From contig NZ_BBBG01000007.1 in the NCBI RefSeq assembly GCF_001315945.1, positions 39,087-103,086 of the forward strand: a DNA stretch of 64,000 nt. Direction: 5' to 3'. This DNA comes from Methanogenium cariaci JCM 10550 (GTDB taxonomy: Archaea > Halobacteriota > Methanomicrobia > Methanomicrobiales > Methanomicrobiaceae). Position numbers and translations under genes: made by a program. Of the stretch, positions 41,895 through 52,027 are shown in pieces (the first letter of the stretch is position 1; every line of letters starts with the position of its first letter). The notes under the pieces were generated by a model. It worked only from the letters and a program-made list of their open reading frames with translations, was not told the DNA's origin and searched no databases.

Positions 41895-42490
41895 GGCCGC
41901 CAAAGAGTATTCGCGCTGTTTCCCGGGTCAAACGCTCCCGCATTCGCTCGCATCTGGCGGAGATCCGCTGGTCGCACCGGTGCATCCGGCAGGTGATGAC
42001 AATGCCGCCCCCCGCTGCGGTCAGTCGTTGTTTCACGCAGCAGGGCGGCGGTGACATCCGGGAATGCCGCGAGTGCCGTTTCTGCGGCATCCTGATCCTC
42101 CTCCCGGAAGAGCACCTCGTGCGTTCCCGGCCCGATGACCTCCTGTCCTTCTGTGATCAGGTGACGTAGCACATCGGGATAGATTGGCAGGTGGGGGGGC
42201 AGAAGAGAGAGATGCTCTTTGGCCCCGGCAAAGCACCGGGTGATGCCCTCCTCTCGTGTTTTCCGCACATTGCCCCCCCGTGCGGCAAGCTGTGCTCGTG
42301 CGATAATTCTTCTCTGCCGGGCCGCCGCCTCCCTCCTGCCGTCCGCGGTGATGGTGGTGTATGCCGCCTCTGCCGCCGTTTCCCCCTCACGCTGGATACG
42401 GGCCGCCTCGTCTGCTGCCACCTGCCGTATCCGGGCGGCCTCTGCGTCGGCATCCGCATTTATCCGCGCAATGATCTCCTCCACGCCCAT
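41887..42490 (-). CDS. atpE: A/V-type ATP synthase subunit E (frameshifted)
   Basis: Peripheral-stalk subunit that pairs with H. The N-terminal half is a long charged helix (MGVEEIIARINADADAEAAR), the C-terminal half a globular domain (LIYPDVLRHLITEGQEVIGP-like) ending RISARCERMRERLTRETARI then LFGGHD. A seven-base tract near 42010 shifts the frame; the corrected stop is TAA at 41887-41889. The uncorrected frame ends at 41891. ATG at 42490 directly follows the atpK TGA. Confidence 0.87.
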
Positions 42491-43955
42491 TCACGCACCT
42501 CCGAAGAGCCCGATGCCGAACATGATTAACACCGCGATGAGGAGGCCGAATATCGCAAAGGTCTCTGCCATTACGGCAAAGACGAGGCTTGCCCCCCCAT
42601 CGCCTCCCGCCGCTGTGCGGTGCGCCGATGCCGGAGGCGGCCGTCATCCCCCCCTGACCGATGGCAGAAAGACCGGCCAGTCCGACGGCAAAACCGGCAC
42701 CGATGGCGGCCAGACCCGCGGCGGCCGTTGCCGTAACATCGCGGGTGATCATGCCGGTGAAGGCCATGATGAGGATGGCAACGAGGAGGCCGTATATTGC
42801 CTGCGTCTCCGGGATGACGGTGAAGACCAGTCCCTTCCCGAACATCTCCTCGTTTTCAGCGGTGGCGGCAATGCCTGCGGATGCCGCGATGCCCTGACCG
42901 ATGGCGGAGATGCCGGCAAAGCCTACGGCAAATCCGCAGGCGATGGCGGCAAACCCGGCGGCAAGGGTGGCGGTGAGATCGCGGGTGATCATACCGGTGA
43001 GGACCATGATGAGGATGGCAACGAGCAGGCCGTATATCGCCTGCGTCTCGGGTATCACCGAGAAGACGAGATTCTTGCCGAAACTCTCCTCATGCTCGGC
43101 GGTTGTCGCGGTGCCCGCCGCAGCGGCGATGCCCTGACCGATGGCGGATATGCCGGCAAGCCCGATGGCAAACCCGCACCCGATGGCGGCAAACCCGAGG
43201 GCCAGATTCCCGGAAGGCTCCCCGGCAATCATACCGGTGAAGGCCATGATGAGAATGGCCACCAGAAGACCGTATATCGCCTGTGTCTCGGGTATTACCG
43301 AGAAGACCAGACTCTTTCCAAAGCTCTCTTCATGCTCGGCGGAGGCGGCGGAGCCTGCCGCAGCGGCGATGCCCTGGCCAATGGCGGAGAGTCCGGCGAT
43401 GCCCACCGCAAGACCGCATCCGATGGCGGCAAGGCCGGTCGCCTCGGTCGCCGCCGCGTCGCCGGTCAGAAGTCCGCTGAAGGCCATGATGAGAATGGCG
43501 ACAAGCAAGCCATAGATGGCCTGGGTCTCCGGGATGACGGCAAAGATTAGGCTCCTGCCCATCGCAGAGTCATGCTCGGCGGTGGCCGCAATGCCTGCGG
43601 ATGCGGCAATCCCCCTGTCCTATCGCTGAGAATCCGGAGATGCCGGTTGCAAGGCCCGCACCGACCGCGGCAAGGCCGAGGGGGGGGAGGGGGGGCACAT
43701 CCCCCGCCCCCCACCGCCGATGACACCGGTTGCAAGCAGGATGAGAACCGCGACAAGCAGGCCGTACATGCCCTGGGTCTGGGGGGGCACTGCCTGAAAG
43801 ACGAGTGCCCGTCCGAATTTTTCCGGCCTGACCGCGATGACACCCGCCCCTGTCGCACCGGCGATGCCGACACCGATGCCCGACCCGATGGCGGAGAGGC
43901 CGACGGCAAGACCCGCTCCGGTCACGGCGAGAATGGTGCCTGCATCAACGGGCAT
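42491..43955 (-). CDS. atpK: A/V-type ATP synthase subunit K, six-hairpin concatemer (frameshifted)
   Basis: Membrane rotor (proteolipid) subunit. Instead of one or two helical hairpins, six are present in tandem, about 485 codons. Hairpin 1 starts [20 protein letters not shown] and has [10 protein letters not shown] where the ion-binding carboxylate would lie; hairpins 2-5 carry the glutamate in [18 protein letters not shown]; hairpin 6 has [18 protein letters not shown]. Linkers such as AEHEESFGK are repeated. Hairpins 2-6 are encoded by 240-bp repeats. Frame breaks occur at tracts near 43612, 43685 and 42590-42655. The ring would need few polypeptides, and one hairpin in six lacks a carboxylate. 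Confidence 0.88.
42661..43620 (-). repeat. Four tandem 240-bp units within atpK
   Basis: Near-identical blocks begin at 42661, 42901, 43141 and 43381, each starting ATGGCGGA or ATGGCAGA on the plus strand and sharing GAGATGAC-type linker and PETQAIYG codons. The spacing is exactly 240 bases, that is 80 residues, or one proteolipid hairpin plus linker. Differences are mostly third-position changes, showing older duplication kept under protein-level constraint. Confidence 0.9.
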
Positions 43956-45939
43956 CGCATTCCTCCGGTGGCATCGTATGCGTCCGCTGTGCTGCAAAGG
44001 GAGAGAAGGCCCTGCCACCTGCGTCAAAGAACCGCCCGAAAAACTCCACATACTGGAGGCGCAGTGCATGGATGAATCCTCCGAGCATTGCAGGACGAGG
44101 TTTGCTGCATGCCCTGCTATGCCAAAGAGTATGCCAATGATGAGAAAGACGGGGGGGCCGACTCCGGCGATCATCCCGGAGAGGATGTTGATCATCATCG
44201 CAATGCCACCGGTGGCGAGGGCGAGCGCAAGGATACGGGAATAGCTGAGCCAGTCACCGAGGTAGCCGGTGAGGGAGAAGAAGCCGAGCGGGCCGTTATC
44301 CCGGAGGATACCCCCCCCGATAGCGACCATTGCCCCCCCGGCCCCCCCGGCAAGTGCGATGATGAGGGATGAGAATGTGGCCCAGCCAAAGAAGGTGAGG
44401 ATGAGGACAGCCGCACAGGCTGGAGCAGAAACCAGGTGCCTTCCGAATAGAGCATCGTTCGGCGTTCGTTGCACCGGAGGTGTTCGGATGCGGCAATCAC
44501 AAGACCGAGGTTGAGGTGTGCGATGCCGATGCAAGCGCCAGAAGGAGGAGGGAGAGGGGGGGTCATTGAGGGGTTCGATGAGCGTAAACGGCAGGGTGAT
44601 GCCAAAAAAGGCGGGCAGGTTGCCGAAGACGCTCCCCATCAAGAGACCAAAGATAGTGCCCGCCGCACCGCAGGCAGAGAGGACGAGGGCAAGGTCGCGG
44701 GTGGTGCCCGGCGTATGCCCGGTTCCGCGGAGGAGGAGCGCTGCGATGAGAACGAGCAAAAGGCCATACCCGGCATCACCGAGCATGATCCCGAAGGTGA
44801 GGACAAGCACCGGTGCCAGGAAGAGTGTGGGTCGATTCTGCCGTATGCGGGCATCCCGAACATGGCGGTGAGAAATCCGTAGGGCGCAAGCAGCGGGGGT
44901 GGTCGAAGGCCGACGGCACCGTGCCTGTGGCAGGTGCGGTGGTGTAGAAGGAGAGGCTGCCTGTCGAACGGTCGCAAAGCGTTTGTATCCGTGGCAGGTC
45001 ATCGGACCTGGCCCAGCCCTGCATGACGGTGAGAGAACCGGTCTTTCCCAAGAGAGGGGGCGGCATCCTCCCGCTCCCGCATGACGCCCAGCTCCTCTGC
45101 CATCGCCTCAAGCGGGATGAGATGGATCCGGGCCAGTTCTTCAAGGGAGGAGCGGATCTCTGTTTGCTGCTGGCGAAGCTGGTTTCGTTCGGTCTGTATG
45201 GCGGTGATGCCTTCTGATACCGTGCCCTCCGCGGTCTCCGGGGGGGTGAACTCCCGGAATGTGAGTGTCCGAAGCACCCGGTCTGCCTCCACTGACGCAT
45301 CCGGGTGCGTAATGATAACGACGGTTGTCGCTGGTCTCCCGTGCCGCAGAACAGAAACGGTATCGCGAGTTCCGGCATCTCTTTTCTCAGGTATGTCTCC
45401 GTATCGACACAGACACCCGCCGGGATGATTCCCGCCCGCACCGCAAGGAGACTGGTTTGGCCAATCTGGCCGGGTTCGATGCCGAACGGGAGCAGCAGGC
45501 GAAGCATCTGTTCTTCCTCATCCAGCCGTGCCAGACGTTCTGTTGTGGCAGTATCACGGGTATGCAGGGCGATGATGGTGTCGGTGATGTCGGAGAACTG
45601 AGCCGCCGCTTCGAGGGCGGACGCAGCGTCGGTGATGGGGGAATGCTATTTTTTCGTCTGATGGGGGGAGAGCAGGGCGACCACCGGGTTTTTCTCCGGT
45701 GTGACTGTTGCAAGAATTTCCACGGCCCGTTCGATACGGGAGCGGGCTGCGGCAATGTCGGGGGGGATCACCGGTGAGCGCGGGGGGGATGGGGGGGTGA
45801 CCAGTTCGCGGAGCGGTGCCTCATCAACGATCGGTCGCAGTTCGACAACCCCCGCCTCGTGCAGGGCGGCGACCATCGCATCTCGTTTTGCAGCGTGCAC
45901 TCCTATGGTGAGCCGTGTCATCTCAGCGGGTCTGAGCAT
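43945..45939 (-). CDS. atpI: A/V-type ATP synthase subunit I (frameshifted)
   Basis: Membrane stator subunit (a-subunit equivalent). Soluble N-terminal half starts [20 protein letters not shown]; the membrane half has [57 protein letters not shown] and [11 protein letters not shown]. The essential arginine is in [10 protein letters not shown]. Many tracts split it over all three frames (clusters near 44330, 44560, 44900, 45050, 45640). The corrected C-terminus is [13 protein letters not shown] with TGA at 43945. The total, about 660 codons, is the normal size. Confidence 0.88.
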
Positions 45940-46256
45940 GCCCCCCCGGTCACCTCCCCCCCGACAATGAAGGAGATGGCCTCATCAAGTCCGGCATCGG
46001 TTGCGTCCTGGATACCTGCCATCTCTGCTGCTGCCGTTGCATGAATTCTCGTCGCCTCGGCGGTTGCCTCTTCTTCTGCAGCGGTGATCGCCGCCGCCAC
46101 TTCAGCTTCGGCCCGTTCTCTGGCGTCTGCTTCTTTCGCCCGGGCATCGGCACGGGCCTGACGGATGTGGGCATCCGCTTCGGCGCGTGCCTGTTCGATG
46201 ACGGCAAGCGCCGCTGCCTCTGCCTCCCGGATACGGACGATCTCCTGGAATGGCAC
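45918..46256 (-). CDS. atpH: A/V-type ATP synthase subunit H
   Basis: Peripheral-stalk coiled-coil protein, first gene of the operon. About 112 residues rich in alanine, glutamate and arginine: EIVRIREAEAAALAVIEQAR, then DARERAEAEVAAAITAAEEE. The start is GTG at 46256, preceded by AGGAGG and a G tract. The C-terminus is uncertain because two seven-base tracts occur in its last 20 codons; as written it overlaps the atpI start by 22 bases. Confidence 0.85.
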   Translation of the reverse strand: MPFQEIVRIREAEAAALAVIEQARAEADAHIRQARADARAKEADARERAEAEVAAAITAAEEEATAEATRIHATAAAEMAGIQDATDAGLDEAISFIVGGEVTGGACSDPLR

Positions 46257-46456
46257 ACAACCCCCCCTCCTGTGTGTTGATATCCCCCCCGCCAGTCATT
46301 AAGCATTTCGCCCCTGCAGGGAGGGACGGGCCGATTTTTTGTTGAGGGACCGACATGGGTTTACCATCGGGTTGATCGCCGGAGCGGTAAAACTCAAATG
46401 ACAAATACGTAAATTTAAGTAAGAACCAGACCTATCTTAGTAGGCACTACAACACT

Positions 46457-46534
46457 GCTGATATAGTGTAGTCCGGCCAATCATGCAGGACTCTCACTCC
46501 TGCGACTGGGGGGGTTCGAATCCCCATATCAGCA
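46457..46534 (+). tRNA. tRNA-Glu (anticodon CTC)
   Basis: Plus strand. Acceptor GCTGATA/TATCAGC with discriminator A, anticodon stem CAGGA/TCCTG around loop CTCTCAC (anticodon CTC). No intron. The T-stem should be TGGGG paired with CCCCA; the 5' strand is written with seven Gs at 46508-46514 while the 3' strand has the correct four Cs, giving three excess bases. Confidence 0.93.
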
Positions 46535-47018
46535 TCATTTTGCGACTGTTTTGATGATTTATCTGTTTTGAATACATTGTATTTACTGCATACAACTCAT
46601 CAGATGCAGTTATCCTGTCTGCTTCCGTGTCTGAAGCTGAAATTTTGGCTCTGGAGAAATGCTATGAAGCGAAAGAATATCTCCGCACATAAACGAATCA
46701 TCAGATGAATATCGGAAACCAGATTCTTGTTGCATCATCTCTGTTTTTTGCCCCCCCTCTTTGATCCTCTGAGTTTGGAAATTTAAGGGTAAAACGGGCG
46801 TATTTTTTGCTCATTTTTCCTGCAAAGAAAATATCGCTGCAATGCCTTTTATCTGCAAAAATTACGATTTATCGGGGACTATTAGGGGGTCGCTATTGTC
46901 AGATATTTTTGGGAGGACATATGGATCGTCTCGACTGAGATCAGCTATCTCAGGGCTTCTGTGTGGACACAATATTCCCAGGCGCAAGCTTGTTATGGGT
47001 TATTTAATCGTTTCTTAA
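46535..47018. other. Intergenic region after tRNA-Glu
   Basis: About 480 AT-rich bases without a recognisable gene. A short open reading (VILSASVSEAEILALEK, ending LRT near 46690) has helix-like composition but no start codon or family I know, and could be a gene remnant. T-rich stretches near 46745 and 46803 could act as terminators. Nothing else is seen. Confidence 0.35.
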
Positions 47019-47968
47019 TCAGATTGTGGGATTTTTGCCCGGATGGGTGCGAATTATATTCCGTAGCTTGCAGGGGGGGTCACCAAACAGCACATCCGGG
47101 TGATTTCCCCCGGAATAAATCGGAATTCCATGGGTTGAGATATCCTCGATGCAATTCCGGTTTCTTAGAGGATTTCTACCGGGCCAAAAAATGAATTTAT
47201 ATTGGCTATTCCGACAATTACGTGCCGTTTTTTCGGCGATAAAGAATGTATAGCCATATTCCGCAGGGTATTTTTCAAACATCTCAATCTCAGTCAGAAT
47301 ATGATCCAGCATTTCCTCTTCTTCTGTGCCAGAATACTTTTTTTTCAACTTCGGAATTCTCTTCATAAGAGGCGTATAGTAATCATCCCACCATGCACAA
47401 TCCGGGAGCCTGAATGTTTGAATATTTGAATAGCCTTCCGACTCAAGAATCCGACAGACATCATTCTCCTTTTTCATATCCGGATATGTCTTCTCAAAGA
47501 AATTTACACATTCCCGGGATGGGGGGTCTTGGAAAACCATACCACATCAGTGAATGCAATTTTTCCGCCCGGTTTCAGATAATTTTTCCACTGACTGATT
47601 CCATTCCCGATTCCGATAATGAATATGGATCCTTCCGCCCAGATGAGATCAAATGTTTCCTTTTCAAAAGGAAGTTCATCCATGGAAGCAGGGACAATAT
47701 TTATCCGTGACAGAAGGTTTCTCTTTGCTGCCCTCTCGTTGAGAACATCCAAAAACGGTTGATAAATATCAACAGCAGTAATCCTGCACTCCCTGCACAG
47801 TCCTGCAAGTGCAATGGTCTGCATCCCGCTTCCGCATCCGATATCCAGAATATTCGCATCTGCTTTCACACCTGTTCGTTCAAATGCCTTTTTTGTACAT
47901 CTGTCGTCACCGGGACCCTGCCTGGGCAGACCCTCAAAAATGGTAAAAATGAATGATTGATCCATCAT
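47019..47968 (-). CDS. Class I SAM-dependent methyltransferase (frameshifted)
   Basis: N-terminal MMDQSFIFTIFEGLPRQGPG is followed by the SAM motif ANILDIGCGSGMQTIALAG, AVDIYQPFLDVLNERA, PFEKETFDLIWAEGSIF and KPGGKIAFTDVVWFSKTPS. A tract near 47525 breaks the frame; the rest (VNFFEKTYPDMKKENDVCRI, SNIQTFRLPDCAWWDDYYTP) continues in another. The last third may be out of frame after an A6 tract near 47243; removing one A gives an end at 47165. Substrate is unknown. The gene lies directly downstream of the TrmB regulator on the same strand, which may control it. Confidence 0.78.
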
Positions 47969-48071
47969 TTTCCGATTGGAAATAGGATCATATCTCCCTT
48001 GTGGTCGCGCAGGAGATATTCTTACATGCCGCTTGATGCACACCGGGGGGGAGATGATGCCGGAACGCCGG

Positions 48072-48941
48072 TCACAAGGTCTTCCCAGAAGTATCACCAT
48101 ATCCATACTCCTGCCTTTTTCCCGGTTCATCCTCACGCAGTGAAGCGGGCAGTCCGGCTCCGATGGCAGGGTCAAGAAGTTTGAACAGTGTGGTCATCAT
48201 AAACGACAGAACAGGCATTTTTATGACTGTTCCAAGGATCTTCCCGGGAGAGGTTGAGACTGATATTGCCTCCCTCCCATCTACAATCATAAAGAACTGA
48301 TGTTCATGTTCTTGTACGGAAATGCCGCCCGGTAATTCCACACGCTGAAGTTCATCAAAAAAAGCGTTCAGTCTCTCCCCCCCGGGTTCATGAACATGAA
48401 ACTGCATATGCCGGTAGAAGTCTTTATTTTCCGAGAGAATCGTGACATTCACCCGTTTGTGCACCTTTTTTATTTCAGGAATGGTCTTGTGGAGAAATTC
48501 AGGATTATCAGCGAAGATGATGATCTCATCTTTTGCATTTTGGATGAGCGTCTTCATCCGGTTTCTAACTCCCCCCCACTCGCTGTGAATAGACCAGAAC
48601 GGTGACTCGATTTTTGTCTCAAAATGCAGTTCACTCAGGGTTGCAATGGATGCATCAATTTGTTCATTGAATTTCCCTTTGAGGGTTCCGATCACTTCCC
48701 CCCCCGGGTTAACTGCCTGATAATAGGTCGGTGTGCCTTCCTGCACTTTTACATATCCCTTGTCTGCCAGATCTTTCAGAACGGAATATATTCTGCCGTG
48801 TGGCACATCGCTTTTCTCATGAATTTCGCGTGCGGTGGCAATGCCAAATCCCACCAGTGTCACATATGCCTTTGCCTGATATTCGGTAAATCCCAGAGAT
48901 CGGAGGGTCGAAGTGATATAATTCATGTTTGCAACTCCCAT
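48072..48941 (-). CDS. TrmB family transcriptional regulator
   Basis: 289-residue archaeal regulator. Residues 6-75 form the TrmB winged helix (TSTLRSLGFTEYQAKAYVTL, DVPHGRIYSVLKDLADKGYV, then YYQAVNPGGEVI). The C-terminal half is a phospholipase-D-like ligand-binding region (NAKDEIIIFADNPEFLHKTI, NVTILSENKDFYRH). Start MNYITSTLRSLGF at 48926 is an alternative. The last 20 residues may be out of frame. It is divergent from the unknown gene at 49008 and upstream of the methyltransferase, both candidate targets. Confidence 0.87.
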   Translation of the reverse strand: MGVANMNYITSTLRSLGFTEYQAKAYVTLVGFGIATAREIHEKSDVPHGRIYSVLKDLADKGYVKVQEGTPTYYQAVNPGGEVIGTLKGKFNEQIDASIATLSELHFETKIESPFWSIHSEWGGVRNRMKTLIQNAKDEIIIFADNPEFLHKTIPEIKKVHKRVNVTILSENKDFYRHMQFHVHEPGGERLNAFFDELQRVELPGGISVQEHEHQFFMIVDGREAISVSTSPGKILGTVIKMPVLSFMMTTLFKLLDPAIGAGLPASLREDEPGKRQEYGYGDTSGKTL

Positions 48942-49007
48942 AGTTGTATTTGGTATATATCAAATAACTATCAACGTATGTATGGCCACCGCGAGGAGAG
49001 ATACCAT

Positions 49008-49474
49008 TTGACCACACCAGACATACCGCACCAAATCACCTTCCCACAGTATTCAGACCACCGGACAGATGAAATTTGGACAGATACAGGAATTATCCCC
49101 CCCCTCTCTACGTACGGAACTGTATCGAGTATCTCCATAGGAATTTCATGGAAAATGAAGAAATCACATCACCGGGAATGCATCAGATTCTTCCAGAGAG
49201 AATTGAAGTAGATCCTGGTTCTATCGCCATTGCATCAAGAGAAAACCTCATGCGATTCAGCAGGAACTGTGGAATTCCAATGATTGGCTTCTCCGACACG
49301 GAATTGGCTCTCCATATTATCCAAAGCCTGATAAACGATTATTCTCAGGAGCGACCAGCTAAAATCAATCCTGTAAACCACAGGCATACCATTCATTCAC
49401 CCGTCTCACATTCAGGATGCATGGAATGTTGCACTGCATGTACTCCCTGCAGAAATCCTACAGGGAATGCATGA
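49008..49474 (+). CDS. Unknown protein with cysteine-rich tail (frameshifted)
   Basis: A coherent protein of about 150 residues can be read if the C8 tract at 49098-49105 is shortened by two. It starts with TTG at 49008, seven bases after GAGGAGAG, and includes VRNCIEYLHRNFMENEEIT, PERIEVDPGSIAIASRENLM, IGFSDTELALHIIQSLINDY and a C-terminal cysteine cluster CMECCTACTPC. I do not recognise the family. It is divergent from trmB across a 66-base AT-rich gap. A shorter version could start at the ATG at 49069. Confidence 0.5.
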
Positions 49475-49955
49475 AAAGAAATGGAATCATCTCCAACAGG
49501 TGCACAATCCAAACAACCGAAGAGGGCACACCAATCCCAGGGTGAATCAAATCATACACACATCATTTTTTTACTGATGAACATCAGTGATACAGCACCC
49601 ATTAAATCCCTGGTACAGATGATCCCGGACATATATTTGATGCGAAATCCCGGAAATGAGCGTTCAAACCATCCCATAAAATACCCTACATCAGAATTAT
49701 CAAAACGACTGTCATGCCCATGATCACAATGTCAATGATGACATTCTATCACCCAACCGGCGATTCAAACAATTCCCGGATATCTTCTATTTTTCACACT
49801 GACAATGCCTTTCATGAATCATTGCCTGTGAGGAGAAGAGCAGTCATGAGATATTTCTGATTATGGAATGACACGAGAGATATGAATTAACTTAATTCAT
49901 TTAACTGCAGAGCAATCCAATCCTCATTTATTCCAGAAACCACAGAATAGAACAT
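49475..49955. other. Intergenic region upstream of the molybdate/tungstate locus
   Basis: About 480 AT-rich bases with no convincing gene. A short methionine-started frame at 49481-49723 has no family features. The only structured element I see is the perfect palindrome at 49882-49900 near its right end. Confidence 0.4.
49882..49900. promoter_or_regulatory. Perfect palindrome upstream of modA, candidate operator
   Basis: ATGAATTAA and TTAATTCAT form a perfect inverted repeat around a single C, 55 bases before the first modA start. Such a site could bind a dimeric helix-turn-helix regulator of molybdate/tungstate uptake or overlap the promoter. Related half-sites (TTAATTC) occur near 54664 and 54711, before the AdoMetDC-like gene. 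Confidence 0.5.
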
Positions 49956-50780
49956 ATGAGTAGAAACTATCTCCCGGCAGTGCTCCTTATCGTAGCACTT
50001 GCCTGCTGTATGGTCTGCGGATGCACATCCGAGGCCACACCTGCTGACACCACTCCTGTTGCAGGAGAGGCCAAGTCCGTAGAATCACTCGTCGTCTACT
50101 GTGGCGCAGGACTGCGTGAACCAATGGACGAGATTGCCCAGGTTTATCAGGAACAGACCGGCACTGAGATCAAGTACACCTACAGTGGATCAGCACAACT
50201 GCTCTCCCAGATTGAACTTCTCCAGGAAGGAGACTGTTACATGCCTGGTGCAAAGTCATACATTGACTCCGCTGATGAGAAGGGATTCATCAATTCCAGT
50301 GAGCAGACCATCTATCATGTGCTCGCCATTGCTGTCGCACCCGGAAACCCGAAGAACATCACCACCCTTGCAGACCTGACCAATGACAGCATCCGTGTCG
50401 CCATAGGTGAACCAACTGGCCCTGCCGTCGGCAAGGCAGCAAAGAAGATGCTAGAGAAGGCAGGGTACTGGGAGGACATGCAGGACAATATTGTAGTGCA
50501 GTCCGGCACTGTCAATGAACTGCTTGTCTACATGAACATGGAACAGGCCGATGCAGCAATCATCTGGGAAGACCTTCTTGATAACTCAGACCTTGAACAG
50601 GTCAACATCCCGATTAACGAAGGGTTCATCAAGGTAATCCCTGTCGGCACCCTCTCATTCTCAGAGAACCCAGATGATGCACAGGCATTTGCTACCTTCG
50701 TCTCATCCGATGATGGCAAGGCAATCTTTGCGAAACACGGATTTGAGATATATCCCTGTGCAAAGTATGAGAATGCATAA
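49956..50780 (+). CDS. modA: Molybdate/tungstate ABC transporter substrate-binding lipoprotein, copy 1
   Basis: 274-residue ModA/WtpA-type binding protein in one clean frame. The signal peptide (LPAVLLIVALACCMVCGC) ends at a lipobox-like cysteine near residue 24. The oxyanion-binding core starts LVVYCGAGLREPMDEIAQVY and includes TYSGSAQLLSQIELLQEGDC, YHVLAIAVAPGNPKNITTLA and AIIWEDLLD. It would capture molybdate or tungstate outside the membrane for ModB/ModC encoded downstream. A close paralogue follows at 51017. This copy has no seven-base tracts. Confidence 0.9.
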   Translation: MSRNYLPAVLLIVALACCMVCGCTSEATPADTTPVAGEAKSVESLVVYCGAGLREPMDEIAQVYQEQTGTEIKYTYSGSAQLLSQIELLQEGDCYMPGAKSYIDSADEKGFINSSEQTIYHVLAIAVAPGNPKNITTLADLTNDSIRVAIGEPTGPAVGKAAKKMLEKAGYWEDMQDNIVVQSGTVNELLVYMNMEQADAAIIWEDLLDNSDLEQVNIPINEGFIKVIPVGTLSFSENPDDAQAFATFVSSDDGKAIFAKHGFEIYPCAKYENA

Positions 50781-51016
50781 TCATTTTCTCTTTTTTCCTT
50801 AATTCAAATACTCTGGTTTATTTATTCGAGCCTGTGCGCGCCACTAATTTCACATGCTGGTTTAAAAATCTGATGAAAACACAAATAATTAATAAAATAC
50901 CTTTTAATCAAAAAATAGCGCCAATAATATGGCAGAATTATCATCAATCACATATGATTAACTCGTCGGGAAAACTCACCCCCCCATTTAAAAAATCACG
51001 CCCAATTGTTACTCAC

Positions 51017-51837
51017 ATGAGTAAAAATTGCTGGGCATTTGTTGCCATCATAGCAGCACTCTGTTTCTGCATGGTATGCGGATGCACCTCAGATGCAGCA
51101 CCTGCAAACGATGCAGGACAGATTACCACTGAAGAAAAGTCACTGATTGTCTACTCCGGTGCAGGACTGCGTGAACCAATGGATGAAATTGCACAGGTCT
51201 ACGAAGAACAGACCGGCACCGTGATCAAATACACCTTCGCCGGGTCAGCACAGTTGCTCTCCCAGATGGAACTTCTCAATGAGGGTGACTGTTACATGCC
51301 CGGTGCACGTGCATATCTAGATTCTGCCGCTGAAAAGGGATTTATTAGCGAAAGCGAGGATGTCATCTATCATGTACTTGCCTTTGCAGTCAAACCCGGC
51401 AATCCGAAGAATATTACCTGCCTCAAAGACCTCACTGAAGACGGCGTGACGGTCGCCATTGGTGAACCCACCGCTAATGCCGTCGGAAAGGCCACTAAGA
51501 AGATCTATGATAAGGCAGGACTTTGGGAAGACCTGCAGGACAACATCATCGTACGTTCCGCCACCGTAAACGAACTGATTGTCTATATGAATATGGGGCA
51601 GGCAGACGCTGCCATCATCTGGGAGGACCTCCTCGGCGGTTCCAATGTCGAACAGGTGGACATCCCCCCCAGGAAGAAGGATTTGTCAAGGTCGTCCCGG
51701 TGGCCACCCTGTCATTCTCCGACAACCCGGCAGAAGCAAAGGCATTTGCTGATTTCGTCGCATCCGATGAAGGAAAAGCCATCTTTGTAAAACATGGATT
51801 CGAGACATACCCATCTGCAAAATACGGGGATGCCTGA
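51017..51837 (+). CDS. modA: Molybdate/tungstate ABC transporter substrate-binding lipoprotein, copy 2 (frameshifted)
   Basis: Paralogue of the gene at 49956, about 273 residues and similar along its whole length (LIVYSGAGLREPMDEIAQVY, FAGSAQLLSQMELLNEGDCY, YHVLAFAVKPGNPKNITCLK). The ATG at 51017 starts the lipoprotein signal (WAFVAIIAALCFCMVCGC); an upstream extension is unrelated. A C7 tract at 51665 breaks the frame; the corrected C-terminus is FVKHGFETYPSAKYGDA. The first gene has its own 3' spacer of about 235 bases, so the two copies may be expressed separately. Confidence 0.88.
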
Positions 51838-52027
51838 ATCACTTTTTTTCCGGAATTACAGGAATTATTTAGCATGATATCTGCAGAGCCTGAAAATCCG
51901 TTGACATCTGCCGGGCATTTCGATACAAATAATGACCTAAAAATCTCAATGGCAGGGCCTGCATATATCCATAAACCATTCTTTAAGGCAAAAACAATCA
52001 AAAAATGAGGTAAGAAGGTAAATTATT

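Noticed and set aside
42219..43550. Long plus-strand open frame of about 440 codons opposite atpK
   Set aside because: It is the antisense of the repeated K hairpins; its regularity comes from the 240-bp repeats and it has no family motif, while the minus strand encodes a clear proteolipid.
42661..43620. Tandem repeats as a CRISPR-like or satellite array
   Set aside because: The 240-bp units are coding and match one proteolipid hairpin each; there are no short direct repeats with spacers.
48624..49211. Plus-strand frame opposite trmB
   Set aside because: Most of it is antisense to a well-supported regulator; only its 3' end after 49008 coincides with the reconstructed unknown gene.
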